DNA from: Agrobacterium vitis
GTDB lineage: Bacteria; Pseudomonadota; Alphaproteobacteria; Rhizobiales; Rhizobiaceae
Direction: 5' to 3'
Assembly (NCBI RefSeq): GCF_013337045.2
Contig: NZ_CP118259.1
Span: 3,754,209 to 3,818,208, forward strand
DNA length: 64,000 nt
The notes beneath the pieces are model-generated. The model was given only the letters and a program-made list of their open reading frames with translations. It did no database searches and had not been told where the DNA came from. Positions 46,067 to 54,720 of this stretch are shown here, piece by piece; the stretch's first letter is position 1, and every line of letters starts with the position of its first letter. The translations under genes were made by a program, and so were the position numbers.

Positions 46067-47470
46067 TTAAGCCGCTTCGGCGGACTTTTCCCTCGGCATT
46101 TCCATCAGATCCGACAGGAACGTGTCGCACCAGTGGTTGACATCATTGACCAGCAGATGATCCATCATGCCTTTCCAGCGTTCCTGGCGCTCGGCAAGCG
46201 GCATGTCGAGGGCGCGGGCAATGGCCTGGGCTGTGCCTTCCGTATCGTATGGATTGACCAGCAAGGCCCCTTTCAACTCGCGGGCTGCCCCGGCAAACCG
46301 CGATAGAACCAGAACGCCGGGATCATCGGGGTCCTGGGCGGCAACATATTCCTTGGCAACCAGGTTCATGCCGTCGCGCATCGGCGTGACCAGCCCAACC
46401 TTGGCCAGCCGGTAGAGCCCGGCTAGCACTGGACGCGCCACTGAGCGGGTCATGTAGCGGATCGGCACCCAATCGACAGTGCCCAGCGCGCCATTCACGC
46501 GCCCGGCCTGTTCGGCCACGGTGCGCTGCATGGCCTCATATTCCGGCACTTCAGAGCGGGATTTCGGGGTGATCTGCAAATAGGTCACCTTGCCCTGATA
46601 GTTCGGATTGGCATTGATGAAATGCTCATAGGCATCCAGTCGCTGGGTGAGCCCCTTGGAATAATCCAGCCGGTCTACGCCGATCACCAGTGCCTTGCCT
46701 TCTATGCTTTGCGCGGCGCGCTTGACCATCACGTTACGCACCGCCCTGCGGGCATAGGCGGCAAAGGCTGCCGTCTCGATGCCAATTGGATAATTGCCCG
46801 CCTTGAACGTCCGGTCATGGGATTTGATTTTGTTGCCGGAGATCGCCTCGCCAATGCCTTCGCGCACCAGGGCTCCGACGAAATTGGCATGGTCGAAATC
46901 GGTCTGGAAGCCGACCAGATCGTAATGAGCCAGGCTTTCAATCAGCGTTTCATAAACAGGCATGGCAAACAGCACATCGGCGGGCGGCAGCGGGATATGC
47001 AGGAAGAAGCCGATCCGGTTCTTCACTCCCATCTGCCGCAATTCCTTGGCGAGCGGGATCAGGTGATAATCCTGGACCCAGATCGTATCATCGGGCTTCA
47101 GCAGCGGCACGAGCCGCTCGGCAAAAAACCGGTTGACCCGGAAATAGCCGGTCATGTCCTTGCGGGCATAATCGGTCAGGTCGAGGCGGTAGTGAAAGGT
47201 GGGCCACAGCACGCGGTTGGCAAAGCCGTGATAATATTCATCGACATCGCGGTCGGTGAGATCCGTCAGGGCGTAGGTGATCTTGCCATCTTCGATGATT
47301 GCAAGCTCACCGGCCTCTTCCTCGCCGCTGGAAACGCCAGACCAGCCCATCCAGATGCCGCCCTTATCCTCAAGGGCAGCCCGCAAGGCGACGGCCAAAC
47401 CTCCCGCCGGTGCCTTATTGGTCTTGTCGGGTACGGGAACACGGTTGGAAACCACAACAAGTCTGCTCAT
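46067..47470 (-). CDS. otsA: Trehalose-6-phosphate synthase
   Basis: A 467-residue GT20 glycosyltransferase. It starts MSRLVVVSNRVPVPDKTN, with VVVSNR and the following glycine-rich AGGLAVAL loop binding the nucleotide. Later conserved segments are IWVQDYHLIPLAKEL and PVLAGLYRLAKVGLVTPMRDGMNLVAKEYVAAQ. It joins UDP-glucose and glucose-6-phosphate to trehalose-6-phosphate. The ATG at 47470 lies 37 bp after otsB, so otsBA form an operon with the phosphatase first. Trehalose is an osmo- and desiccation protectant in rhizobia. Confidence 0.96.
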   Translation of the reverse strand: MSRLVVVSNRVPVPDKTNKAPAGGLAVALRAALEDKGGIWMGWSGVSSGEEEAGELAIIEDGKITYALTDLTDRDVDEYYHGFANRVLWPTFHYRLDLTDYARKDMTGYFRVNRFFAERLVPLLKPDDTIWVQDYHLIPLAKELRQMGVKNRIGFFLHIPLPPADVLFAMPVYETLIESLAHYDLVGFQTDFDHANFVGALVREGIGEAISGNKIKSHDRTFKAGNYPIGIETAAFAAYARRAVRNVMVKRAAQSIEGKALVIGVDRLDYSKGLTQRLDAYEHFINANPNYQGKVTYLQITPKSRSEVPEYEAMQRTVAEQAGRVNGALGTVDWVPIRYMTRSVARPVLAGLYRLAKVGLVTPMRDGMNLVAKEYVAAQDPDDPGVLVLSRFAGAARELKGALLVNPYDTEGTAQAIARALDMPLAERQERWKGMMDHLLVNDVNHWCDTFLSDLMEMPREKSAEAA

Positions 47471-47507
47471 ATCATTATCCTTCTTATCGTTGGTCAGCCC
47501 TGGAACG

Positions 47508-48314
47508 TCAGCTTTGGCGGGCCAGTCTGGCAAGCGTGTCACGCAGGAGCTGCGGGCTTGCCAGAGACTGGCTGGCCACACTTGCCTCGAGATCGCCGAC
47601 GCGGATCGACAGCCCGCCCAAACGGTTGACGCATTCAAACATCGCCTCATCGGTCACATCGTCACCAATGGCGATGGCAACGCGGTCGGTGAAGGGCGGC
47701 TCGGCCAGATAGGACTGCAAGGCCCGGCCCTTGTCGGCACTGTCGGGGCGGATTTCGATGACCATCTTGCCGCGTTGCAGCTCATAGCCGGGACCCGCTG
47801 CCTTAAAGGCCTCCACTATCGCTTTTTCCACCACGTCGGCGCAGGCGGGTGCCTGGCGATAGTGAACGGCGATGGCGGCACCCTTGTCCTCGACCAGCAC
47901 GCCCGGCCAGGCCTGTTCGAGCTTTGGAAGGTCTTCCTTGACCGCCAGGAAAGCCGGGCTCGGCTCACTGCGGATCACCGTGCCTGCCACTGTTCGCCGC
48001 TCGGTCCCGTGCAATCCGGCAATTGGGAAATGCTTTGGCGCAAACAGCCGGTCAGCATAGGCCAAGGCCCGCCCCGTTACCAGCGCAAGCGCCCCGCCCA
48101 TGCGTGATGACAGCACGTCGAGGTCTTCTGCCAGCCCAACCGGTACACGGATTCCATCCGGGCTTTCGGCAAGATCCAGCAATGTGCCATCAATATCGAG
48201 AAACAATGCGTAGCGGCGAGGCTCGGCGTGAAGAAGATCGAACAGCAGCGCTCCTGCGTCTTTTTGCTCGGTTCGAGCTGGCGATCGCTTGATTACCGAT
48301 TGCTGGTTTTCCAT
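47508..48314 (-). CDS. otsB: Trehalose-6-phosphate phosphatase
   Basis: A 268-residue HAD-superfamily phosphatase. Motif I is LFLDIDGTLLDLAESP (DxDGT), with later VEIRPDSADKGRALQ and AIGDDVTDEAMFECV (motif IV) typical of OtsB. It removes the phosphate from trehalose-6-phosphate, completing trehalose synthesis begun by OtsA. It is the first gene of the otsBA pair. A 211-bp gap separates it from the divergent thiD gene; no operator is evident there. Confidence 0.95.
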   Translation of the reverse strand: MENQQSVIKRSPARTEQKDAGALLFDLLHAEPRRYALFLDIDGTLLDLAESPDGIRVPVGLAEDLDVLSSRMGGALALVTGRALAYADRLFAPKHFPIAGLHGTERRTVAGTVIRSEPSPAFLAVKEDLPKLEQAWPGVLVEDKGAAIAVHYRQAPACADVVEKAIVEAFKAAGPGYELQRGKMVIEIRPDSADKGRALQSYLAEPPFTDRVAIAIGDDVTDEAMFECVNRLGGLSIRVGDLEASVASQSLASPQLLRDTLARLARQS

Positions 48315-48525
48315 ATCCTGCCTCGTTTCACACGACCTGTCGACGCCTAGGTAACGATGGGTGCCCAGTTTGGTTCCCGAAAAATGCAGTTAATTGCGCA
48401 ATGCAGCATAATTGGCGGGGCCGTGACAGGCGCATGGAAAACTGCGATAGATCTGCCCCGCCGCCCACCTTTTCCATCAACAGGAGCCGAGGTGTTGGAG
48501 ACTATTGACTTCGACGAGGACGATC

Positions 48526-49398
48526 ATGACCGTTCAAAAAAACGATGAAACGCCTCTGCCTCGCATCGCCAATGTCTTGTCGATTGCCGGTTCCGATCCG
48601 TCCGGCGGGGCGGGTATTCAGGCCGATCTGAAGGTATTTTCGGCTTTGGGCGTCTATGGCATGGCGGCGTTGACGGCGCTGACCGCCCAGAATACCCAAG
48701 GCGTGGCGGGTGTCGAACTGCTCAATCCCGCATTCGTCGCCAGACAGATTGAGACGGTTTTTGCCGATATCCGAGTCGATGCGGTGAAAATCGGCATGTT
48801 GGCCAATGCCGATGTCGTCGGCGCTGTAGCCGCTGTGCTGGCCGGACACACGGCAGTGCCGGTTATTCTTGACCCTGTCATGGTTGCCAAAGGCGGGGCC
48901 GCGCTGCTGGATGACAAGGCGGTTGGCGCGCTGGTCGGGCAGCTCTTGCCGCGGGTCCGCTTGATCACCCCCAACCTGCCGGAGGCTGCCGCACTTCTGC
49001 GTGTGGCCGAGGCCGTGGACCGTACCGGCATGGAGGCACAGGCCAGGGCCTTGTTGGCGCTGGGTGCCAAGGCGGTACTTCTGAAAGGCGGACATCTGCC
49101 GGGCGACCAGAGCCCTGATCTGCTGGTCACGCCAACGCTGACCCTGTGGCTGGAGGGCAAAAGGATTGCCACCGCCAACACCCATGGCACCGGTTGCTCG
49201 CTTTCCAGCGCGATTGCCGCCGAGCTTGCCAAGGCTGAGGACAGTGGGTCGATGGATAGTGCAACAGACGACGCCTTGGCAAAAGCCGTGACGGTGGCAA
49301 AGGCCTGGCTGGCTGGCGCTGTTCGGTCGGCAGGGCAGCTGACTGTTGGCTCCGGCCACGGACCCGTCCATCATTTCTACCAGGCATGGCCCAAATAG
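48526..49398 (+). CDS. thiD: Hydroxymethylpyrimidine/phosphomethylpyrimidine kinase
   Basis: A 290-residue ribokinase-fold enzyme. The N-terminal NVLSIAGSDPSGGAGIQADLK and the C-terminal ANTHGTGCSLSSAIAAELA, which contains the anion hole and catalytic Cys typical of ThiD, are intact. It phosphorylates HMP and HMP-P for thiamine synthesis. ATG 48526 has GAGG six bases upstream; TTG 48505 in frame is a weaker alternative. No thiamine riboswitch is evident in its short leader. It stands alone, convergent with the GFA gene (11-bp gap). Confidence 0.95.
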   Translation: MTVQKNDETPLPRIANVLSIAGSDPSGGAGIQADLKVFSALGVYGMAALTALTAQNTQGVAGVELLNPAFVARQIETVFADIRVDAVKIGMLANADVVGAVAAVLAGHTAVPVILDPVMVAKGGAALLDDKAVGALVGQLLPRVRLITPNLPEAAALLRVAEAVDRTGMEAQARALLALGAKAVLLKGGHLPGDQSPDLLVTPTLTLWLEGKRIATANTHGTGCSLSSAIAAELAKAEDSGSMDSATDDALAKAVTVAKAWLAGAVRSAGQLTVGSGHGPVHHFYQAWPK

Positions 49399-49409
49399 CA
49401 GACGGAATC

Positions 49410-49814
49410 TTACTCCGTCTCTGACCCTGGAAGCGCGCCGATGCTGTCGAGCCAGAGCACGGAGGATCGCCGCCAGCTTTGATGTTTTGGCAGCAGGGTT
49501 TCACGCTGGTTGATGCTACCCCAGCGGATGCCCCAGGTATCGGCATCCTTGCCCTCGCCGGTGGTTAGCATGGGCGCGCCGCAGTCCGGGCAGAAGAACT
49601 GATAGCGCGGCCGACCGTTGTCGCCATATTTCAGATAGGATTTCGGTGGGCTTCCCGTTAAATGCAGCCTGTCGCGCCGGGTTGAAACCGTAACCCGGAA
49701 TGGTGAACCTGTCAGGCGCTGACAATCGGTGCAATGGCAAATGCCGACATTCTCAGGGTCGATTTCGGCACGATAGGTCACTTTGCCACAATGGCACTGT
49801 CCGTCGATCTGCAT
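49410..49814 (-). CDS. GFA-family (CENP-V/Gfa-type) zinc protein
   Basis: A 134-residue protein. The Cys pattern CHCGKVTYRAE, CHCTDCQRLTGSPF and FFCPDCGAPML is that of the Gfa/CENP-V/GFA family, which binds two zinc ions. Members act on glutathione adducts, such as S-hydroxymethylglutathione formation, but many have unknown substrates. ATG 49814 gives MQIDGQCHCGKVT; the extension from 49859 is not conserved. Confidence 0.9.
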   Translation of the reverse strand: MQIDGQCHCGKVTYRAEIDPENVGICHCTDCQRLTGSPFRVTVSTRRDRLHLTGSPPKSYLKYGDNGRPRYQFFCPDCGAPMLTTGEGKDADTWGIRWGSINQRETLLPKHQSWRRSSVLWLDSIGALPGSETE

Positions 49815-49862
49815 GTCTTGAGCCTCCCGCGATCCATTCTGCGGGACTATAATGCACAAGGC

Positions 49863-50438
49863 TCAGCTTTCGATCCCCATGGCTTTTTCAAAGTTCAGCC
49901 AGCTGCGGTCCATGGCATAGGATTTGGTGACATAGGGAATGCCGACATGGCCATAGATCACCGGCCAGAGTTGTTCTTCCGCCTTGTCCTCCTGCACGCC
50001 GGCGATCTGTTGCAGGTAGATAACAGAGGCGAGACCGCTGCGGTCGGCACCGCCCTCGCAATGGATAAGGATGGGCTTTGGTGCGGATTTCAGCAGAGCG
50101 ACCAGTTGCTCGGCCTTGTCGATGGACAGGCCCTTGCCAGCCGACATGCGAAAATCGATATGGCCGATGCCAAGTTCCTTGGCGATCCCGACTTCCTGCG
50201 CATACCAGGGCGAGGGGGAGGGGCCACGCAGATTGACGATGGTCTTGATACCGTAACGTCCGGCATAATCCTTGATATCGGCGGCACTCGGTTGGGCGGA
50301 GCGGTAGAATTCGCCGGGAATGACCTCGTGGAAATTGCCCGAAAGCCGGAGATAGCCAAGGTAAGCGCCACAAGACAGCAGACCGGTCAGGCAGGCAAGG
50401 GCGGTATAGCGAATGGCTTTCGCCAGCAGGATGGACAT
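49863..50438 (-). CDS. Membrane-anchored protein tyrosine/dual-specificity phosphatase
   Basis: A 191-residue protein with an N-terminal membrane segment (ALACLTGLLSCGAYLGYL). The phosphatase domain has IKTIVNLRGPSPSPW and the P-loop HCEGGADRSGLAS (HCxxGxxRS), with the nucleophilic Cys and Arg present. A general-acid Asp is likely in the 'NLRG' neighbourhood or in HIDFRMSAGKG. Relatives include bacterial DSP-like enzymes and inositol phosphatases. The membrane anchor suggests periplasmic or membrane-associated substrates. The function is unknown. Confidence 0.87.
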   Translation of the reverse strand: MSILLAKAIRYTALACLTGLLSCGAYLGYLRLSGNFHEVIPGEFYRSAQPSAADIKDYAGRYGIKTIVNLRGPSPSPWYAQEVGIAKELGIGHIDFRMSAGKGLSIDKAEQLVALLKSAPKPILIHCEGGADRSGLASVIYLQQIAGVQEDKAEEQLWPVIYGHVGIPYVTKSYAMDRSWLNFEKAMGIES

Positions 50439-50504
50439 GGGCTCACACAGGGTCGGATCAAATAATCATCCACCCTGTAAAAGCTGAACCTGACATCGAA
50501 CTGA

Positions 50505-50529
50505 AGGACGCGACCACCTGCCGCGTCCT
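50505..50529 (-). terminator. Possible terminator of the pirin gene
   Basis: AGGACGCG (50505-50512) pairs with CGCGTCCT (50522-50529), loop 9 nt, 30 bases after the pirin stop on the minus strand. The tail TTCAGTTC is only weakly T-rich. Confidence 0.45.
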
Positions 50530-50558
50530 ATCATCACAGTGTCGTTAATACGCAGTGA

Positions 50559-51470
50559 TCAATGATCGGCCTTGATGAAGGTGCCGTTCTTCAACTCGCG
50601 CATGGCCTCCATCAGCTCTTCCCGGCTGTTCATGACGATTGGTCCATGCCAGGCCACCGGCTCCTTGATCGGCTTGCCGGTCACCAGCAGGAAGCGGATG
50701 CCCTTTTCGCCAGCCTGGACGGTGATTTCATCGCCGGTATCAAAGACCACCAGCGTGCGATTGCCCGAGAGGTCGCGGATATTCAGTTCTTCGCCCTGAA
50801 ATTCCTTCTCGACTTTGACGCCGAAGGGCTTGGAGGCATCGCGGAACGAGCCGGAGCCCGCGAAAATATAGGCAAAGGCCGACCGATAGGTATCGACCGG
50901 AAAACGCTTGGTCTTGCCGGGTGGAACGGAAATATCGAGATAGACAGGCTCTGCGGCAATACCATCGACCGGGCCGGATTTGCCCCAGAAATCGCCGCTG
51001 ATCACCCGCACCGCCGTGCCGTCGTCATCGACCACGACAGGAATGTCGGCGGATTTGATATCCTGATAGCGCGGCGCGGTCATTTTCAGCGAGGAGGGCA
51101 GGTTGGCCCAGAGCTGGAACCCGTGCATCTTGCCGGAAAAATCCCCCTTCGGCATTTCCTGGTGCATGATGCCACTGCCCGCCGTCATCCACTGAAGATC
51201 ACCGGCGCCTAGCTGGCCCTGATTGCCGAGGCTGTCGCCATGGTCCACCGTTCCGGCCAGAACATAGGTGATGGTTTCGATGCCGCGATGCGGATGCCAG
51301 GGAAAACCACGGATATAGTCCTGCGGGTCGTCATTGCGAAAATCATCCATCATCAGGAACGGATCGGTCATCGAGGTGTCGCCGAAGCCGAAGACGCGGT
51401 GCAGCTTGACACCGGCACCTTCCATGGTGGGCGTGGCGCGGCTCTCATGTTTGACAGGGCGAATGGACAT
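50559..51470 (-). CDS. Pirin-family protein
   Basis: A 303-residue bicupin protein. The N-terminal cupin has the pirin signature FPWHPHRGIETITYVLAG and GSGIMHQEMPKGDFSG, which supply the His/Glu metal ligands. The C-terminal cupin is less conserved. Bacterial pirins such as YhhW act as quercetin 2,3-dioxygenases, and others bind protein partners; specificity is unknown here. ATG 51470 with AAAGGAG upstream is the natural start; the frame from 51578 has no ribosome site. It is divergent from the glutamine amidotransferase gene, across a 260-bp gap in which I see no clear operator. Confidence 0.92.
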   Translation of the reverse strand: MSIRPVKHESRATPTMEGAGVKLHRVFGFGDTSMTDPFLMMDDFRNDDPQDYIRGFPWHPHRGIETITYVLAGTVDHGDSLGNQGQLGAGDLQWMTAGSGIMHQEMPKGDFSGKMHGFQLWANLPSSLKMTAPRYQDIKSADIPVVVDDDGTAVRVISGDFWGKSGPVDGIAAEPVYLDISVPPGKTKRFPVDTYRSAFAYIFAGSGSFRDASKPFGVKVEKEFQGEELNIRDLSGNRTLVVFDTGDEITVQAGEKGIRFLLVTGKPIKEPVAWHGPIVMNSREELMEAMRELKNGTFIKADH

Positions 51471-51730
51471 CGGTCGGCTCCTTTCGAGCGGAATATGATT
51501 TGCAGCCAATATAAGGCTTTTCAAAAGCAGGCGAAGAGCACTGGGCGCAACGCAGTGTTCACAGAAGCGGCTCTTCACGTAAACTCAATGCCGCACTGCA
51601 AAATGTGATTACCGCTTTCGTCACGAATCTGACATGAAGAAAGCCGAGCTTTACGCTTCGTTATACACCTTCCTTCAAGATTGGCTCTGCCGGCCCCGCT
51701 GAGGACCGGTCTTGCCGGAGCATGAGTGCC

Positions 51731-52546
51731 ATGTGTCGTTGGGCAGCCTATCGGGGAGAACCGCTCTTTATCGAGGAGCTGGTATCGTCACCCGCCCATT
51801 CGCTGATCGAGCAATCCGTCTGCGCCACCCGCGCCAAGACATCCACCAACGCGGACGGCTTCGGCCTTGCCTGGTATGGCGACCGGCCGGAACCAGGCCG
51901 GTTTCGCGATGTTCTGCCCGCCTGGTCGGATTGTAACCTGAAAAGCATAGCCCGGCAGATCCGCTCACCGCTGTTTCTGGCGCATGTGCGCGCCGCAACC
52001 CATGGCGCAACCCGGCGCGACAATTGCCACCCGTTTGTGTATGGCAACTGGTCTTTCATGCATAACGGCCAGATCGATCACTTCGACCGTATCCGCCGCG
52101 CGATGGAAAGCATGCTGGACGACGAATATTTCAACGCCCGCACCGGCTCGACGGATTCCGAACTGCTGTTCCTGCTTGCCATGCAATTCGGCATGAAACA
52201 TCGCCCGATTGCGGCGATGGCCGAGGCCATCGGTTTTGCCGAAAGGCTGAGCGCAGAGATCATTGGCACGACCCGGGTGCGTTTCACCGCCGCCTTTTCC
52301 GATGGCGAGGCGCTGTATGCCGTGCGCTATTCCACCGACGCCTTTGCCCCGACGCTGTATGCCGGGCCGATGGGGAGCAAGGGCGGTCATTGCCTGGTGT
52401 CCGAACCGCTTAACGATGACACGGAAACCTGGGTAGAGATCCCGCCGGGCAGCGCCGTGATCCTCAATGATGAGGGGCTGAACGTCATGGGCTTTGAGCC
52501 GGAAATCGGCAGCGCGCCCGCTCAACTGACAGAAATGGCCGGTTGA
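51731..52546 (+). CDS. Class II glutamine amidotransferase (YafJ-type)
   Basis: A 271-residue Ntn-hydrolase-fold protein. ATG 51731 places Cys as the second residue (MCRWAAYRGEPLFIEEL), essential because that Cys becomes the N-terminal nucleophile; the in-frame ATG at 51722 would abolish this. Further segments are FLAHVRAATHGATRRDNCHPF, SFMHNGQID and GSTDSELLFLL, typical of YafJ. The protein has no synthetase domain, so its amination partner is unknown. A class II role in peptide or ergothioneine-like chemistry (EgtC) is possible but unproven. Confidence 0.9.
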   Translation: MCRWAAYRGEPLFIEELVSSPAHSLIEQSVCATRAKTSTNADGFGLAWYGDRPEPGRFRDVLPAWSDCNLKSIARQIRSPLFLAHVRAATHGATRRDNCHPFVYGNWSFMHNGQIDHFDRIRRAMESMLDDEYFNARTGSTDSELLFLLAMQFGMKHRPIAAMAEAIGFAERLSAEIIGTTRVRFTAAFSDGEALYAVRYSTDAFAPTLYAGPMGSKGGHCLVSEPLNDDTETWVEIPPGSAVILNDEGLNVMGFEPEIGSAPAQLTEMAG

Positions 52547-52582
52547 TCTGGGTCTGCGACGGACGGCAATAGGGCTGCGGCA

Positions 52583-53512
52583 TCATGGTGTGCTGACTTG
52601 CCGCCTCACTTCCTCAACGAAGGTCTTCAGCGCGCCACGATAGGAATCGCGGCGATAGGCAAGCGAAAGCGGCGCATCGAGGCCGGAGCCGGGCGCAAAA
52701 CGGCGATAGGCGACGCCGGAGGTTTCCAGCCGCGCCATGGATTGCGGAATGATCGACAGGCCGAGGCCCGCCGCCACGAGGCTGAGGGTGGAGACCAGTT
52801 TCGGTGCCTCCTGTGCGACATTCGGACTGAAGCCGGCGGCCTGGCAGGCGGCAATGATCCGGTCATACAGGCCTTGCGCCAGGGGACGGCGATAGAGCAC
52901 GAAGGTTTCTGCGGCCAGCGCGGCAAGTGCGACGGTATCGCTGTCACGGTTTTGGCTGTGCAGGGCCAAAGGATGGGTGTCGGGCAAAGCCAGCACCATG
53001 TCCTCGATATCGACGGTTTCGATGCTGAGTGCTGGCCCCGATCCAGGCAAAGCACCGGCGGTGGCGCGGATGAAGGCGGCATCAAGCCGACCGGCGGACA
53101 AGTCACCCAGAAGTTCCGTCGTAGAGCCTTCGTCCAGCCGCAGTTTCAGCGACGGAGAGGAGAGCCGCATGGCCCGCACGATGCTGGGCACCAGCGGATG
53201 AAAGACCGCCGAGGTGGTAAAGCCGATGGCAAGCTCCCCGATTTCGCCGCGCGCCGCCCGCTGTGCGGCCTCAACGGCCATATCCACATCGGCAAGGATC
53301 TGCCGGGCGCGGGCGATAAACGCCAGGCCCGCCTCGGTCAACGCCATGCCTCGGGGTTGGCGGATAAACAGCGTCACCCCAACCAATGTTTCGAGAGCCT
53401 TGATCTGCTGGCTGAGGGGCGGCTGTTGCAGGCCAAGCCGCTCCGCCGCCCGGGTCAGATGACCCTCTTCGGCGACGGTTACGGCATAACGGAGGTGGCG
53501 CAGTTCAATCAT
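52583..53512 (-). CDS. LysR-family regulator, divergent from chromate transporter genes
   Basis: A 309-residue LysR regulator. The HTH domain lies in residues 1-60 (ELRHLRYAVTVAEEGHLTRA, then ERLGLQQPPLSQQIKALE), followed by an effector domain with IGFTTSAVFHPLVPSIVRA. It belongs to the large group of LysR proteins with the QPPLSQQI recognition helix, usually controlling aromatic or organic-acid genes. Its promoter faces that of the chromate transporter pair across 90 bp, so it may regulate them. The stop lies 36 bp from the amidotransferase stop. Confidence 0.9.
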   Translation of the reverse strand: MIELRHLRYAVTVAEEGHLTRAAERLGLQQPPLSQQIKALETLVGVTLFIRQPRGMALTEAGLAFIARARQILADVDMAVEAAQRAARGEIGELAIGFTTSAVFHPLVPSIVRAMRLSSPSLKLRLDEGSTTELLGDLSAGRLDAAFIRATAGALPGSGPALSIETVDIEDMVLALPDTHPLALHSQNRDSDTVALAALAAETFVLYRRPLAQGLYDRIIAACQAAGFSPNVAQEAPKLVSTLSLVAAGLGLSIIPQSMARLETSGVAYRRFAPGSGLDAPLSLAYRRDSYRGALKTFVEEVRRQVSTP

Positions 53513-53602
53513 GCCATAGGTTTAACATATGAAGAATGGCTTATCCATATATTGGACATCAGGATTTGAGCGGCGTATGGAAGAGAAAAGACGAGACGGA
53601 CG

Positions 53603-54202
53603 ATGGTCATGACGAAGACAGTTCAACCGGAGACAGTTCAGGCAGAGACAGTCGAGGCCGATCCCCCGCAACATCATCCCGGCATCGCCGAATTGTTCAC
53701 CGGCTTTCTGGGGCTCGGCCTGATGGGGTTTGGCGGTGTGTTGCCGATGGCGCGGCGGATGATGGTGGAGGACCGGCGCTGGCTCTCCCCTGGCGAATTC
53801 ATGGATCTGCTTGGCCTCTGCCAGTTCCTGCCGGGTGGCAATATCATCAATATGTCGGTGGCGGTTGGGTTGAAGTTCCAGGGTTGGAGGGGTGCGCTGG
53901 CCGCCGCTTTCGGCCTGATTGCCGCACCGACGGCCATCGTCATCTGTCTGGGTTACATTTACGACCGTTACCGCGACAATCCGCAGGTCGAGCATCTGTT
54001 TGCGGGTCTGGCGGCGGCGGCATCAGGCCTGCTGATCTCGCTGGCCTGGAAAGTGCTGCAACCGTTGAAACACAAGCTGTGGGCGCTGGCCATCGTTGCC
54101 CTGTGCTTCGTTGCCATTGCGGTTTTCCGCCTGCCGCTGTTTGCTACCATGTTGGTTCTGGCGCCGGTCTCCATTGTTCTGAGCTGGAAATTGTCGAAAT
54201 GA
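53603..54202 (+). CDS. Chromate transporter (CHR family), N-type half
   Basis: A 199-residue membrane protein with the short-chain CHR signature LFTGFLGLGLMGFGGVLPMARR and LLGLCQFLPGGNIINMSVAVG, plus five or six helices. Short CHR proteins come in pairs that together equal one long ChrA antiporter, which expels chromate or sulfate. The residues before 35 (QPETVQAETVEADPP) form a cytoplasmic repeat-like tail. ATG 53603 is used; 53609 is an alternative. Its stop overlaps the ATG of the second half by 4 nt, typical of the pair. Confidence 0.9.
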   Translation: MVMTKTVQPETVQAETVEADPPQHHPGIAELFTGFLGLGLMGFGGVLPMARRMMVEDRRWLSPGEFMDLLGLCQFLPGGNIINMSVAVGLKFQGWRGALAAAFGLIAAPTAIVICLGYIYDRYRDNPQVEHLFAGLAAAASGLLISLAWKVLQPLKHKLWALAIVALCFVAIAVFRLPLFATMLVLAPVSIVLSWKLSK

Positions 54203-54720
54203 TTGCCACCCTGATTTCTCTTGCGCTGATTTTTACGGAATTGTCGCTGATCGCCTTTGGGGGCGGCAATGCCATCTTGCCGGAAATGCAGCGCCGGGTG
54301 GTGGAGGTTCAGCATTGGATGAGCGCCAGCGAATTCAGCGCGCTGTTTGCGCTGGCCCAGGCGGCTCCGGGGCCGAATATGATGGTGGTGCCGCTGGTCG
54401 GCTGGCATGTGGCGGGCTTTGCCGGGGTGGTCGTCACGTCCGTCGCCAAATTCGGGCCGTCCTCGCTGATCACCGCCGGGGCGGTCACGCTCTGGGAGCG
54501 CTTCAAGGACCGGCCCTGGCGGCGGATCGTCCAGGCCGGACTTGCGCCGATGACGGCAGGCCTCGTCACCTCCAGCGCCGCTGTGATCACCAAGGCCTCG
54601 GCAACAAGCCCAATTCTCATTGGCATTGCGGCTGGCTGTGCGGTGCTGACCGCCATGACAAAGGTCCACCCGCTGATCGCGCTGGGCAGCGGCGCGCTGA
54701 TCGGTCTTATCTTTATTTAG
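54199..54720 (+). CDS. Chromate transporter (CHR family), C-type half
   Basis: A 173-residue membrane protein with the second half-signature LSLIAFGGGNAILPEMQRRVV and FALAQAAPGPNMMVVPLVG, and five helices. It partners the upstream gene, with ATGA overlap at 54199, and the two probably form a heterodimer with opposite membrane orientation, as shown for Bacillus ChrAB. Its stop overlaps the convergent coaBC stop by 4 nt. A longer frame beginning at 53536 runs into this gene but its first part is noncoding. Confidence 0.9.
   Translation: MIATLISLALIFTELSLIAFGGGNAILPEMQRRVVEVQHWMSASEFSALFALAQAAPGPNMMVVPLVGWHVAGFAGVVVTSVAKFGPSSLITAGAVTLWERFKDRPWRRIVQAGLAPMTAGLVTSSAAVITKASATSPILIGIAAGCAVLTAMTKVHPLIALGSGALIGLIFI

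Noticed and set aside
48315..48525. A thiamine riboswitch upstream of thiD.
   Set aside because: The THI-box consensus (CTGAGA and ACCTGATCTGG-type segments) is not visible in the 211-bp gap.
51722..51730. An earlier start for the class II amidotransferase at 51722.
   Set aside because: It would place three residues before the essential N-terminal Cys; ATG 51731 gives Met-Cys as the family requires.
53536..54720. A long frame seeming to be a fused transporter.
   Set aside because: Its second half is the C-type chromate transporter, but its first 220 codons are a shadow of the other half in a different frame. The real pair is two genes overlapping by ATGA.
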